From assembly GCF_004681975.1 (NCBI RefSeq), contig NZ_SMLK01000001.1, positions 62,001-126,000 of the forward strand: 64,000 nucleotides of DNA, in the 5' to 3' direction. The stretch is from Ramlibacter humi. GTDB lineage: Bacteria; Pseudomonadota; Gammaproteobacteria; Burkholderiales; Burkholderiaceae_C. A program made the translations under genes and the position numbers. The notes under the pieces are model-generated. The model was given only the letters and a program-made list of their open reading frames with translations. It was not told where the DNA came from and made no database searches. Positions 40,046 through 48,756 of the stretch are shown in pieces (position 1 is the first letter of the stretch; each line of letters begins with the position of its first letter).

Positions 40046-40132
40046 ATGGCCGACGCGACGATCCCCCTTGATCCAGCCAAGGATCCCTTGTCCGCCACGG
40101 GATTCCGACGTTCGCGCTCGCACCGGCACTGA
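40046..40132 (+). pseudogene. short ORF, possible stub of an isochorismatase-like gene
   Basis: AAGGAGACTGAC is a strong ribosome site before ATG 40046, but the frame ends after 28 codons. The first residues MADATIPLDPAKD look like the usual opening of isochorismatase-family hydrolases (IPLDPAKTALLV), after which the sequence departs. It may be a gene stub left by a deletion, or a leader peptide for the channel gene that follows. Low confidence. Confidence 0.35.
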
Positions 40133-40157
40133 GTCGTGCATCGAGTCGCGCATCGCC

Positions 40158-40742
40158 ATGAACAAGAGCCGGCTCGAAGCATTCAGCGACGGGGTGCTGG
40201 CGATCGCACTGACGATCATGGTCCTCGAGCTGCGACCTCCGCATGGCGAAGGCGTTGCCCCGCTGCTGCCGCTCCTGCCGAAGCTGCTGAGCTACGTTCT
40301 CAGCTTCGTCTACGTGGGAATCTACTGGAGCAATCACCATCACCTGCTTCACACGGCAACGCGCGTGACGGGAGGCGTTCTCTGGGCCAACCTGAACCTG
40401 CTGTTCTGGCTGACGCTGCTGCCTTTCGGCACGGCGTGGATGGGCGAGAACCACTTCGCGCCCCTTCCGTCCGCCGCGTACGGTTTCATCCTCACGATGG
40501 CCGCCATCAGCTACTACATCCTCGAGCGCGTCATGCTGCGTGTCGAAGGACCGGACTCGCGTCTCGGGCTGGCTCTGGGCCAGGACTGGAAAGGGAAGCT
40601 GTCGGTGATCGCGTATGTGGCGGGCATCGCGGCTTCGTTCCTGGTGCAATGGCTTGCGCAGGCGATCTATGTGGCCGTCGCACTGGCCTGGCTGGTTCCG
40701 GATCGGCGCATCGAGCGGGTGGTCGACAGGAAGGGAACGTGA
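40158..40742 (+). CDS. TMEM175-family (DUF1211) potassium channel protein
   Basis: 194 residues, six helices. The first helix carries the family signature AFSDGVLAIALTIMVLEL (FSDG) that lines the pore in TMEM175 proteins, and the loop GIYWSNHHHLLH is also typical. Bacterial members form tetrameric K+-permeable channels in the inner membrane. ATG 40158 was chosen because FSDG normally follows within ~10 residues of the start. No regulatory partner is adjacent. Confidence 0.88.
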   Translation: MNKSRLEAFSDGVLAIALTIMVLELRPPHGEGVAPLLPLLPKLLSYVLSFVYVGIYWSNHHHLLHTATRVTGGVLWANLNLLFWLTLLPFGTAWMGENHFAPLPSAAYGFILTMAAISYYILERVMLRVEGPDSRLGLALGQDWKGKLSVIAYVAGIAASFLVQWLAQAIYVAVALAWLVPDRRIERVVDRKGT

Positions 40743-40878
40743 CGCAAGGCGGTGCCAAGCGTTGCAGTACCGACTCAGGGCTTACCCGAGGCTGGCGTGC
40801 GACCGCGCGTCTGGTCAGCGCGCCTTCAGACTCGCGACTTCATGCTGGTCGCCATTCAACCGAAGACAGGAGACGTCC

Positions 40879-42540
40879 ATGACATGGCAACAGGTGTACG
40901 ACCCGATGGGCAGCATGGTGCTCTCCACATTGCTGGCGGCCATCCCGGTCGTTGTGATGCTGGTGGGGCTTGGGTTCCTGCACATGAAGGCGCATATCGC
41001 GGCACTGGCGGGCCTCGTGGCGGCGCTCGTGATCGCGGTGGTGGCTTTCGGCATGCCCGCCGAGATGGCCGGTAAGGCGGCCTGGCTGGGTGGACTCACC
41101 GGGTTGCTGCCGATCGGCTGGATCGTGCTCAACATCATCTTCCTGCACCAGCTCACGGAACGGAACGGTTCCTTCACGGTGCTGCAGGATTCCATCGCGG
41201 GCGTGACGGAGGACCGCCGCCTGCAACTGCTGCTGATCGCCTTTTCGTTCGGGGCCTTCTTCGAAGGCGCGGCCGGCTTCGGCACGCCTGTGGCCGTGAC
41301 AGCCGCCATGCTGATCGGCCTCGGGTTTTCGCCGCTGGCGGCTTCGGGCCTCTCGCTGATCGCGAACACGGCGCCCGTCGCCTACGGGGCCCTGGGTACT
41401 CCGATCATCACGCTGGCCAAAGTGCACGGCTACGACGTCAACGCGATTTCCGCGATGGTCGGCCGCCAGTTGCCGTTCTTTTCGCTGCTGGTCCCGTTCT
41501 GGCTGATCTGGGCCTTCGCGGGCTTCCGCGGCATGCTCCAGGTCTGGCCCGCCATCCTGGTCACCGGCCTCAGCTTCGCCATCCCGCAGTTCCTGGTGTC
41601 CAACTACTTCGGCCCCGAACTGGTCGACGTGATCGCGGCGGCGGTGTCCATGCTTTGCCTCTCGCTGTTCCTGCGGGTGTGGAAGCCCGCCCGGATCTGG
41701 ACGTCCGTGGTGCCGCGCGGGCACGAAGCCAGCGCCGGCCAGGCGTCCGCCGCGGCGGCGCGCAAGCAGCATCCGCGCGGCGACGTGCTGCGCGCCTGGA
41801 TGCCCTGGGTGCTTCTGGCCGTGTTCGTGTTCCTCTGGGGCCTGCCCGTGATCAAGAACGCGCTCAACGGCCTGTTCGCGCCCAACTACCCGATCGGCGG
41901 GCTGCACAACCTGATCGAGCGGGTGCCGCCGGTGGTTCCGAAGAACACCAAGGAAGGCGCCGTGTACGCCTTCACGCTGCTGTCCGCCACCGGCACGGCC
42001 ATCCTGCTGGCCGCCGTCGTGGGCGGCTTGGCGGCACGCTACAACCCGCTGCAACTCGTCAGGGTGTACGGGGCGACCTTCTGGAAGGTGCGCTACTCGC
42101 TCATGACGATCGCGCTGATGCTGGCGCTGGGCACCGTCACGCGCTATTCGGGGCTGGACACCACGCTGGGCCTGGCGTTCGCGGCGACCGGTCCGCTCTA
42201 CCCGTTCTTCGGAACGCTGATGGGCTGGCTCGGCGTTGCGCTGACCGGGTCCGACACGGCCTCCAACGTCCTTTTCGGCGGCATGCAGAAGGTGGCCGCG
42301 GGGCAGCTGGGCCTGCCAATGAACCTGATGGGCGCGGCCAACAGTTCCGGCGGCGTGATGGGGAAGATGATCGACGCGCAGTCCATCGTGGTGGCCTCCA
42401 CCGCGACGGGATGGGTCAACAAGGAAGGCGAAATCCTGCGATACGTGTTCTTCCACTCGCTGGCGCTGGCCGCCCTGGTGGGCATCCTGGTGACGTTGCA
42501 GGCGTATGTGCCGCCCTTCACCGGCCTCGTCATTCCCTGA
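40879..42540 (+). CDS. lldP: L-lactate permease (LldP/GlcA family)
   Basis: 553 residues with ~13 helices, full length for the family. Signatures include FSFGAFFEGAAGFGTPVAVT, SLIANTAPVAYGALGTPI and LTGSDTASNVLFGGMQ, which line the transport path. It imports L-lactate, D-lactate or glycolate with protons. CAGGAGACGTCC precedes ATG 40879. No lactate dehydrogenase is adjacent, so it is a stand-alone transporter here. Confidence 0.92.
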   Translation: MTWQQVYDPMGSMVLSTLLAAIPVVVMLVGLGFLHMKAHIAALAGLVAALVIAVVAFGMPAEMAGKAAWLGGLTGLLPIGWIVLNIIFLHQLTERNGSFTVLQDSIAGVTEDRRLQLLLIAFSFGAFFEGAAGFGTPVAVTAAMLIGLGFSPLAASGLSLIANTAPVAYGALGTPIITLAKVHGYDVNAISAMVGRQLPFFSLLVPFWLIWAFAGFRGMLQVWPAILVTGLSFAIPQFLVSNYFGPELVDVIAAAVSMLCLSLFLRVWKPARIWTSVVPRGHEASAGQASAAAARKQHPRGDVLRAWMPWVLLAVFVFLWGLPVIKNALNGLFAPNYPIGGLHNLIERVPPVVPKNTKEGAVYAFTLLSATGTAILLAAVVGGLAARYNPLQLVRVYGATFWKVRYSLMTIALMLALGTVTRYSGLDTTLGLAFAATGPLYPFFGTLMGWLGVALTGSDTASNVLFGGMQKVAAGQLGLPMNLMGAANSSGGVMGKMIDAQSIVVASTATGWVNKEGEILRYVFFHSLALAALVGILVTLQAYVPPFTGLVIP

Positions 42541-42561
42541 CTCATGCGCGCACGGGGCGGC

Positions 42562-42963
42562 TCAGCCGCTCCCCAGAGCCTTCTTCATCGCCTGAACCCC
42601 CGCGCCCATCATCTGGCCAACGGGCCCGGCCAGCTCGTCGGGCAGCAGGTCCACCGTCCACACCAGGCGGCTGCCGCCGCCGGCCATCTCGTGCACTTCC
42701 ACCGCGGCGTTGTAGTGGCTGGCGCGGCCGCCCTCGGTCTTGTAGACCAGCCGGCGCATCGCGTCGTCGCGCGTGACCAGGCGCTCGCGCACCTGCATGC
42801 CGTTGGCGAAGGTGATGAACCGCACGTTGCCGCTTTCCTCGGCCGTGCACGCGGTGACGAAGCCGGGCACCAGCTTCTCGTGCAGCGCGGTGAAGTCGGC
42901 CACCGCGGCCCAGGCTTGCGCGGGGGCGGCGGTGACGGTGAAGTCCTGTCTCAGCGTGGCCAT
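42562..42963 (-). CDS. SRPBCC-family (polyketide cyclase/dehydrase-like) protein
   Basis: 133 residues with the START-like arrangement: an N-terminal strand (LRQDFTVTAAPAQAWAAVAD), central beta sheet and a long C-terminal helix (VGQMMGAGVQAMKKALG). Such proteins bind hydrophobic ligands. The ATG overlaps the stop of the upstream LysR gene (TGATG), so it is made together with that regulator and may act in the same response. Ligand unknown. Confidence 0.82.
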   Translation of the reverse strand: MATLRQDFTVTAAPAQAWAAVADFTALHEKLVPGFVTACTAEESGNVRFITFANGMQVRERLVTRDDAMRRLVYKTEGGRASHYNAAVEVHEMAGGGSRLVWTVDLLPDELAGPVGQMMGAGVQAMKKALGSG

Positions 42964-43949
42964 CAAGGTCTCCTTGTCGTGGGGGTGGCGGGACCGGCCA
43001 CAGCTTCGGACTGCAGCCATTCGATGAAAGCCTGGGCGTCGGGGTTGCGCGCACCGGCGGGCCCCAGCGTGAGGAAGTAGCCGCGCTGCGACGAGGCGGG
43101 TGTGCGGAAGGGCGCCACCAGCTTGCGCTGGCGCACCAGGTCGGCCAGCAGCGGCAGCCGGCCAATGACCACGCCGTGGCCGGCCACGGCCGCGGCCACC
43201 GCTTCGCTGTACTGCGTGAACCGCATGGTGTGGGCCATGCGCACGTCGTCCAGGCCCATCAGGTCCAGCCAGGGCTCCCACTCGACGGTGGGCGGCGCGT
43301 CCTTCATGTCCACCGTCAGCAGCGTGTGCCGCGCCAGGTCTTCCGGCACCTTCAGCGGCCGCCGCGCGTCCTTCAGCAGTGAAGGCGCGCACATGGGCTG
43401 CACCGCTTCGGCGAACAGCTGCGGTCCCACGCCTTCGGCCATGGGCACGAAGCGCACCGCCAGGTCGACCTGTCCGCGCTCCAGGTCCACGATGTTCAGC
43501 GTGGCCGAGATGCGCACATCCACATCCGGGTGCGTGGCCGTGAAGCGCGCCAGCCGCGGGATCAGCCAGAACGACGCGAAGCCCGGGGTGCAGGTGATGG
43601 CGATCTGGCGCGTGCCGGCGGTGGCGCGCACGCGGGCGGCGGCGTCACGCAGCCGCTCCAGGCTGTCGTCCACCGCGCGTTGCATCACGCGGCCGGCGTC
43701 GGTGAGGGCGAGCGAGCGGTGGCGCCTTTCGAACAGTGCGACGCCGAGAGAAGCCTCCAGTTGCTGGATCTGCCGCGTGACCGCGGGTTGCGACAGCGCC
43801 AGTTCCGCGCCCGCGTTGGTGAAGCTCAGGTGCCGCGCCGCCGTTTCGAACGTGTGCAGCAGGTCCAGCCGCAGCTGGCGCGAACGGGGCTCCGGCGGTG
43901 CGGGTGCCGGCGTTTTCGCATTCGTTGTATGCATGCTTGGCATGCTCAA
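42963..43949 (-). CDS. LysR-family regulator, GcvA-like
   Basis: 328 residues. The DNA-binding region LDLLHTFETAARHLSFTNAG followed by LSQPAVTRQIQQLEASLGVA is of the GcvA/AmpR subgroup, with an effector domain at about 110-310. The first ~25 residues are Pro/Ala-rich; a later Met (residue 3 or 6) may be the true start. Its end overlaps the SRPBCC gene. Divergent from a DUF2917 gene, whose promoter lies between the two. Confidence 0.87.
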   Translation of the reverse strand: MSMPSMHTTNAKTPAPAPPEPRSRQLRLDLLHTFETAARHLSFTNAGAELALSQPAVTRQIQQLEASLGVALFERRHRSLALTDAGRVMQRAVDDSLERLRDAAARVRATAGTRQIAITCTPGFASFWLIPRLARFTATHPDVDVRISATLNIVDLERGQVDLAVRFVPMAEGVGPQLFAEAVQPMCAPSLLKDARRPLKVPEDLARHTLLTVDMKDAPPTVEWEPWLDLMGLDDVRMAHTMRFTQYSEAVAAAVAGHGVVIGRLPLLADLVRQRKLVAPFRTPASSQRGYFLTLGPAGARNPDAQAFIEWLQSEAVAGPATPTTRRP

Positions 43950-43955
43950 TCACCA

Positions 43956-43985
43956 TTGGAGATTGCCATACGCGCTCAGTATAGT
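43956..43985 (+). promoter_or_regulatory. candidate promoter of the DUF2917 gene
   Basis: TTGGAG (43956-43961), 18-bp spacer, TATAGT (43980-43985), 28 bp before ATG 44014. GCATGC repeats nearby on the LysR side might belong to an operator, but I cannot identify it securely. Confidence 0.45.
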
Positions 43986-44013
43986 GATTCGCATATTGCA
44001 TGCGAGGTGCCCC

Positions 44014-44295
44014 ATGAAGATCAACCAATCCGGACGGTTCGCGATGATGCGCAAGACCCTGGTGGACCTGCCGCCCGAAAGGCCACTGGACGTGGCGAGC
44101 GCCGGCGGCACGCTGTGGCTGACGCTGGACGGCGATCCGCGCGACCTGGTGCTGGAGCGTGGTGAGCGCGTGCTGATCGAAGCGCCCGGGCGGGTGATCG
44201 CGTATGCCTTTGACGATGCGGTGCTGGAGGTCAGGGCTGTGCAGGAGCCGTCGACGGTTGTCGCGCGGCGGGGATTTGAAGTCGTGCCGGCTTGA
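44014..44295 (+). CDS. DUF2917 protein
   Basis: 93 residues. The core SAGGTLWLTLDGDPRDLVLE and the following GERVLIEAPGRVIAYAFDD match DUF2917, a small all-beta family frequent in Burkholderiales and often encoded beside a LysR regulator, as here. Function unknown. ATG 44014 follows GAGGTGCCCC. Confidence 0.85.
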   Translation: MKINQSGRFAMMRKTLVDLPPERPLDVASAGGTLWLTLDGDPRDLVLERGERVLIEAPGRVIAYAFDDAVLEVRAVQEPSTVVARRGFEVVPA

Positions 44296-44432
44296 GTTAT
44301 TCACGGCCCGACATTCCGGGGAAGCGCGGCGGGTGGCGCATGGCGCGCCGCACGGCCTGCAGACAGGCGCGTACCGCTGTCCGCATTCCGGACCATTCGG
44401 TTAGGCTCATGCCCGTACAGCAGGAGACGACG

Positions 44433-45236
44433 ATGGCCCGACTCACCGCCGATGAGGTCGCCCACTACAACGAACACGGCTGGGTGAAGCCGCGCTGGCG
44501 CCTGCCGGCGGATCGCACGGCCGCGATGAAGCAGGCGCTGGACGAGCTGATCCGGCGCAACCCCGGCGTGCGGCCCGAGAAGCTGGTGTCGGCGCACGTG
44601 GAGGGCGACAACGGCGAAGGCGTCCGCGGCAGCGCGGCGTTTCTCGAACTGGCGCGCGACCCCGAGATCGTGGATCTGGTCTCCGGCGTGATCGGCGACG
44701 ACGTCATCCTGTGGGGCTGCCACGTGTTCTGCAAGCCGCCGGTGGAAGGCTTCGAGACGCCCTGGCACCAGGACGGCCACTACTGGCCCATCCGGCCGCT
44801 GGCCACCTGCACGGTGTGGGTGGCGCTGGAGGATTCGAAGAAGGACAACGGCTGCCTTCGCGTCATCCCTCGCTCGCACACCGGGCGGCAACTGCACGAC
44901 CACCTGCACGAAGACCGCCAGGACCTCACGCTGCAGCAGCGGCTGGCACCCGGCACCTTCGACGAGGACGACGCGGTGGACATCGAACTGGACCCCGGCG
45001 AGATGTCGCTGCACGACGTGTTCATGATCCATGGCGCCCGCGCCAACACGTCCAGCCGCCGCCGCACCGGCGTCGCGTTGCGCTACATGCCGGCCACCTC
45101 GCACTTCGACCGTTCGCTGCGGCCGGTGGACGGCAAGACCGGCGTGTCGGTCAACTTCGCGCAGCGGCCGCTGTGGCTGCTGAAGGGCGTGGACCGCAGC
45201 GGCAGGAACGACTTCGTCACCGGCCATCGCCGCTGA
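44433..45236 (+). CDS. phytanoyl-CoA dioxygenase-family oxygenase
   Basis: 267 residues. The facial triad is readable: His112 and Asp114 in TPWHQDGHYW and His200 in FMIHGARAN, with Arg211 eleven residues later for 2-oxoglutarate. It should be a non-haem Fe(II)/2-oxoglutarate hydroxylase. ATG 44433 is preceded by CAGGAGACGACG; in-frame ATGs upstream lack such a site. Substrate unknown. It is 4 bp from the gamma-glutamylcyclotransferase-like gene, so the two are probably co-transcribed. Confidence 0.88.
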   Translation: MARLTADEVAHYNEHGWVKPRWRLPADRTAAMKQALDELIRRNPGVRPEKLVSAHVEGDNGEGVRGSAAFLELARDPEIVDLVSGVIGDDVILWGCHVFCKPPVEGFETPWHQDGHYWPIRPLATCTVWVALEDSKKDNGCLRVIPRSHTGRQLHDHLHEDRQDLTLQQRLAPGTFDEDDAVDIELDPGEMSLHDVFMIHGARANTSSRRRTGVALRYMPATSHFDRSLRPVDGKTGVSVNFAQRPLWLLKGVDRSGRNDFVTGHRR

Positions 45237-45240
45237 TCGC

Positions 45241-45672
45241 ATGGACATGGCTGCATCGCACCTCGTCTTCGTCTTCGGCACGCTGAAGGAAGACTTCCCC
45301 AACCACGCCACCAACCGCGGCGTGCGCGTGCCGGGCATCTTCCGCACCTGCACGCCTTACCCGCTTTACCTGGTGGGGGAGCGGCATTCGCCCTGGATGG
45401 TCGATCTGCCCGGGCAGGGGCATCCGGTCAACGGGCAGCTGTTCCGCGTCGATGACGAAACGCTGGCGGCGATGGACCGGCTGGAGCGCGTGAGCGAGCC
45501 GGACGGCTACCGCCGCGTGCTGCTGGACTTCGAAGGCGGTGAACCGCCGGGCCGGCGGCAGGCCCACGTGTACCTCAAGCCTGCCGGACAGTTGACGCCG
45601 TCCGACATCCGCGTGGGGCCGCTGGCGGAATACTCGCTCGAGCACGCCGCGCTGTACCGCCCCCGCAGCTGA
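45241..45672 (+). CDS. gamma-glutamylcyclotransferase (AIG2-like) family protein
   Basis: 143 residues. The opening VFVFGTLKEDFPNH is the YGTL-type substrate loop of the GGCT fold. Later AMDRLERVSEPDGYRRVLLD contains the catalytic Glu region (x-LDxxE-like), followed by AHVYLKPAGQL. Expected to cleave or transfer gamma-glutamyl or a similar group in the cytosol. The start is ATG 45241 or 45247. It follows the dioxygenase by 4 bp. Confidence 0.83.
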   Translation: MDMAASHLVFVFGTLKEDFPNHATNRGVRVPGIFRTCTPYPLYLVGERHSPWMVDLPGQGHPVNGQLFRVDDETLAAMDRLERVSEPDGYRRVLLDFEGGEPPGRRQAHVYLKPAGQLTPSDIRVGPLAEYSLEHAALYRPRS

Positions 45673-45699
45673 ACCCGCGCACGGCCACCAGGAGCCCGC

Positions 45700-46122
45700 A
45701 TGAAGCCACGCATCTCCCTCATCACGCTCGGCGTCGACGACCTCGAGCGCGCGCTTTCGTTCTACCGCGATGGGCTTGGGCTGCAGACGCCCGGCATCGT
45801 CGGCACCGAGTTCGAGCACGGCGCCGTGGCGTTCTTCGAACTGGCGGGCGGGCTGAAGCTGGCGCTGTGGCCGCGCGCGAGCCTGGCGCACGACGTGACG
45901 CAACCCGTGGGACCGCGCAGCGCCACCGAGGTCGCGCTGGCGCACAACGTCCGTACGCGCGGCGAGGTCGACGAAGTCATGGCGCAGGCCGGGCGCGCCG
46001 GCGCCAGCATCGTGAAGAAGGCACAGGACACCTTCTACGGCGGCTACGCCGGCTACTTCGCCGACCCCGACGGACACCTGTGGGAAGTGGCCTGGAACCC
46101 GCAGATGCTGCCGGACGACTGA
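45700..46122 (+). CDS. VOC-family (glyoxalase-like) protein
   Basis: 140 residues. Start strand ISLITLGVDDLERALSFYRD and end GYAGYFADPDGHLWEVAWNP are classic VOC motifs, with the terminal metal ligand Glu in LWEVAWN present. The substrate is not predictable. CCAGGAGCCCGC precedes ATG 45700. Probably the third gene of the dioxygenase operon. Confidence 0.88.
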   Translation: MKPRISLITLGVDDLERALSFYRDGLGLQTPGIVGTEFEHGAVAFFELAGGLKLALWPRASLAHDVTQPVGPRSATEVALAHNVRTRGEVDEVMAQAGRAGASIVKKAQDTFYGGYAGYFADPDGHLWEVAWNPQMLPDD

Positions 46123-46581
46123 ACCTTCGTTGCGCGGCGCGCGCGGCGTCCTGCGCCATGCTCTCGCGGCGCTCTGACCTGGGGAGAAGCCCGATGAGAT
46201 TGAAGGTTCATCGGCGACGAGATCACCATCAGGTTCTACCTGCGGGGGATCAAGATGACCCGCGTCGTCTGGGCGGCAGAAGCAGCCAGACGCCCTGGTC
46301 TGATAGCAGCTGGGCTTCGCATGCGCCCGCCGCCTACAGCGCGGACGGGGCAGGCGCGGCACGCTTGCCATCGACGTACTTGAATCGGGTATCGCGATGA
46401 GCTTCGGCCCGCTGTTCATGCTGAGGACTCGCGGCCGTGGGGCCAAGCCCTCTTCGGCAGACGAGGTCTGGCCGGCACTGACGGGCTGGCTGGAAAGGCG
46501 CGCAGCCCGTTCCGCGCCAGCGGGCGCGGACATGCCGCGGCGCCGCGCCGGCGACAAGCCGGGCCGGGAGCGCGAACCCAA
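46123..46581 (+). other. 459-bp intergenic stretch with possible gene remnants
   Basis: No convincing gene. One frame reads GDEITIRFYLRGIKMTRVVW (about 46211-46270) and may be a remnant of a coding sequence. A 62-codon frame at 46397-46585 (MSFGPLFMLRTRGRGAKPSS) ends by overlapping the next start (ATGA), but its Arg/Pro-rich composition makes it doubtful. No repeats or hairpins stand out. Confidence 0.4.
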
Positions 46582-47556
46582 ATGAACGCCAGGGCCGACT
46601 TGTCGGGCCGGGTGACCGATGCCCTCGTCGCCACGGGGCAGTGGCTGGCCGGCGAGGGCTACCAGTTCATCGCGCCGACGCCGGCGACGCATGCGCGGGT
46701 GCTCGCGCGCGAGCCGGATCGCAGGGCGCGCGACCTGCGCGACGTGTTCGGCTGGAGCCGGGCGTTCGGCGGCGACTTGCTGCCGGCCGGCATCGTGGAG
46801 AGCCTGGACGCTGCCGGCCTGCTGGACCGTGAAGGCGCCGGCCTGCGCAGCAAGGTGCGCTTCTCTTTCCTCGAAGGCCAGCTGTACGCGCACTCCGCTT
46901 ACCCGACCACGCAGGCCGACGCGGTCTTCTTCGGCCCCGACACCTACCGCTTCACTTCGCTGATCCTGCAGGAGCTGTCACGGCGCCCGTTCGCCGAAGG
47001 CTCCGCGCCGCGGCTGCTGGACGTGGGCTGCGGTGGCGGCGCGGGTGGCCTGGTCGCGGCGCAGGCTTCGCATGCCGCCTCGCCCAGCCTGGCGCTCGCC
47101 GACATCAACCCGCGCGCGCTGGCTTTCGCCGCGGCCAATGCGGCGCTTGCGGATTTCCACGCCGTGGCTTTCGCCGCGGGCGACCTGTACGCGCCGCTCG
47201 AAGGCGGGTTCGACCTGATCGTCTCCAATCCGCCTTACCTCAACGACGCCGCGCGGCGCACGTACCGCCACGGCGGCGGCCGCTGGGGCGAAGCGCTGTC
47301 CGATCGCATCGTGCGCGAAGGCCTGCCGCGGCTGGCGCGCGGCGGACGGCTGGTGCTCTACACGGGCGTGGCCATCGTCGACGGCCGCGACGCGCTGCTG
47401 GAAGGCCTGGCGCCGCACCTGCGCGAATGCGGCTGGTCCTGGTACTACCGCGAGCTGGACCCCGACGTGTTCGGCGAGGAACTGGACTCGCCCGCGTACG
47501 CGGAAGTGGACCGCATCGCGGTGACGGCGCTGGTGGTGGAGCGGCCCGCGCCATGA
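46582..47556 (+). CDS. class I SAM-dependent methyltransferase (MTS/HemK-like)
   Basis: 324 residues. An N-terminal ~120-residue domain precedes the Rossmann fold with motif I RLLDVGCGGGAGGL, the acidic end of strand 2 in LADINPRAL and the catalytic NPPY in LIVSNPPYLNDAARRTYRHG. NPPY enzymes methylate amide or exocyclic amine nitrogens in proteins, rRNA or DNA. It is closest in plan to release-factor or rRNA guanine methyltransferases. ATG 46582. The target is unknown. Confidence 0.86.
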   Translation: MNARADLSGRVTDALVATGQWLAGEGYQFIAPTPATHARVLAREPDRRARDLRDVFGWSRAFGGDLLPAGIVESLDAAGLLDREGAGLRSKVRFSFLEGQLYAHSAYPTTQADAVFFGPDTYRFTSLILQELSRRPFAEGSAPRLLDVGCGGGAGGLVAAQASHAASPSLALADINPRALAFAAANAALADFHAVAFAAGDLYAPLEGGFDLIVSNPPYLNDAARRTYRHGGGRWGEALSDRIVREGLPRLARGGRLVLYTGVAIVDGRDALLEGLAPHLRECGWSWYYRELDPDVFGEELDSPAYAEVDRIAVTALVVERPAP

Positions 47557-47674
47557 GGATCCTGGGCATCGGCGACAGCAACGACCTGGCCGCGCCGGCC
47601 GGTGCGCCGGACGACCTGCTGGACGTGGACCTGGAATTGTCGGACGGGGTGCAGCGCGCGGGGGATGACGGCGT
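47553..47674 (+). pseudogene. possible gene stub after the methyltransferase
   Basis: ATG 47553 overlaps the methyltransferase stop (ATGA). The frame opens MRILGIGDSNDL, a phrase I associate with PurD-like or ATP-grasp proteins, then continues for ~30 low-complexity residues and runs into a palindromic repeat and the antisense of the SDR gene. It looks like a truncated gene. Low confidence. Confidence 0.25.
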
Positions 47675-47711
47675 GCCCCCACCCCAACCCTTCCCCGGCG
47701 GGGGAGGGAGC
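47675..47711 (+). repeat. GC-rich palindromic repeat near the SDR stop
   Basis: CCCCCACCCCAACCCTTCCC followed by CGGCGGGGGAGGGAG: the right part is complementary to CCTTCCCCG. Same family as 22613 and 32054, again at the 3' end of genes. Confidence 0.6.
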
Positions 47712-47718
47712 AAGCGGG

Positions 47719-48594
47719 TCAGCGGCGCGCCGCCGCAGCCAGCGTCAGCTCGTTGTGCCCTTGCACCGACCCGCTCTCCGGCACCACCTCGCCGGTGCGA
47801 TCGGAGATGCGCCCGAACGACGCGGCCACTTGTTCGGCCATGTCCTCGCCCGTGCCCAGGTGCACGCCGCGCGTCAGCGTGATGTTCGCGCGCTCGAAGA
47901 CGCCCGCGCCCGCATTCAGGATCGTGCGCGTCGGCGCATCCTCGCCTACCAGGTACAGCAGCCCCGGCGTCACCGCGGCGGGCTGCAGCGCGGCCAGCGC
48001 TTCGGGCGGCAGCAGGCCTTCGGTCATCTGTGTGTGCGCGGTGGGCGCGAGGCAGTTGACGCGGATGCCGTACTTCTCGCCTTCCAGCGACAGCGTCTGC
48101 ATCAGGCCCACCAGCGCCATCTTGGCGGCGCCGTAGTTGGACTGGCCGAAGTTGCCGTACAGGCCCGACGAAGACGTCGTGTTGACGATGCGGCCGTACT
48201 GCTGCGCGCGCATGGTTTCCCACACAGCCTTGGTGCAGTGCACGGCGCCCATCACGTGCACGTCCATCACCAGCCGGAAGTCGGCCAGCTCCATCTTCGA
48301 GAACGACTTGTCGCGCAGGATGCCGGCGTTGTTCACCAGGATGTCGATGCGGCCCCAGGCGTCGAGCGCCTGCCTTGCCATCGCCTGCACGGCGTCGAAA
48401 TCGGTCACCGATGCATTGCTGGCCATGGCTTCGCCGCCGGCCGCGCGGATCTCCTGCACCACCGCGTCCGCCTTGGCCAGGTCGTTGACGACGACCTTGG
48501 CGCCGCGGCGGGCAAGGGCGAGGGCGTGTTCGCGGCCGAGGCCGCCGCCCGCACCGGTGACGATGGCGACGCGGCCGTCGAAGCGGATGGACAT
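47719..48594 (-). CDS. short-chain dehydrogenase, 3-hydroxyacyl-CoA dehydrogenase-like
   Basis: 291 residues. Cofactor motif VTGAGGGLGREHALALARRG, NNAG in ILVNNAGILRDKS, and catalytic Ser/Tyr/Lys in TTSSSGLYGNFGQSNYGAAK. The sequence GRVAIVTGAGGGLG followed by LRDKSF and FGRISDRTGEVVPESGSV in the extra C-terminal part resembles the (3R)-hydroxyacyl-CoA dehydrogenase domain of peroxisomal multifunctional enzyme 2. NAD-dependent oxidation of a hydroxyacyl-CoA is likely. ATG 48594. Stands alone. Confidence 0.87.
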   Translation of the reverse strand: MSIRFDGRVAIVTGAGGGLGREHALALARRGAKVVVNDLAKADAVVQEIRAAGGEAMASNASVTDFDAVQAMARQALDAWGRIDILVNNAGILRDKSFSKMELADFRLVMDVHVMGAVHCTKAVWETMRAQQYGRIVNTTSSSGLYGNFGQSNYGAAKMALVGLMQTLSLEGEKYGIRVNCLAPTAHTQMTEGLLPPEALAALQPAAVTPGLLYLVGEDAPTRTILNAGAGVFERANITLTRGVHLGTGEDMAEQVAASFGRISDRTGEVVPESGSVQGHNELTLAAAARR

Positions 48595-48756
48595 GGAATC
48601 TCCTGTGGGGTGTTCGTGGAAAGAAAAGGGTCGGCCGCGAGTGTCCCAGCCGGGGCGCCGCGCGGCTGTCGCCGGATGGTCAACTCAGCGGGCCGCGCTG
48701 GTTTTGCAGGGTCTCGAGCAGGCAGGAACGGCAGAGCCGCAATGCTAGCCGCGAAA

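Noticed and set aside
42554-42574. GGGGCGG/CCGCTCCCC hairpin between lldP and the SRPBCC gene as a terminator
   Set aside because: Imperfect stem without a T-run that includes the SRPBCC stop codon; not enough to call.
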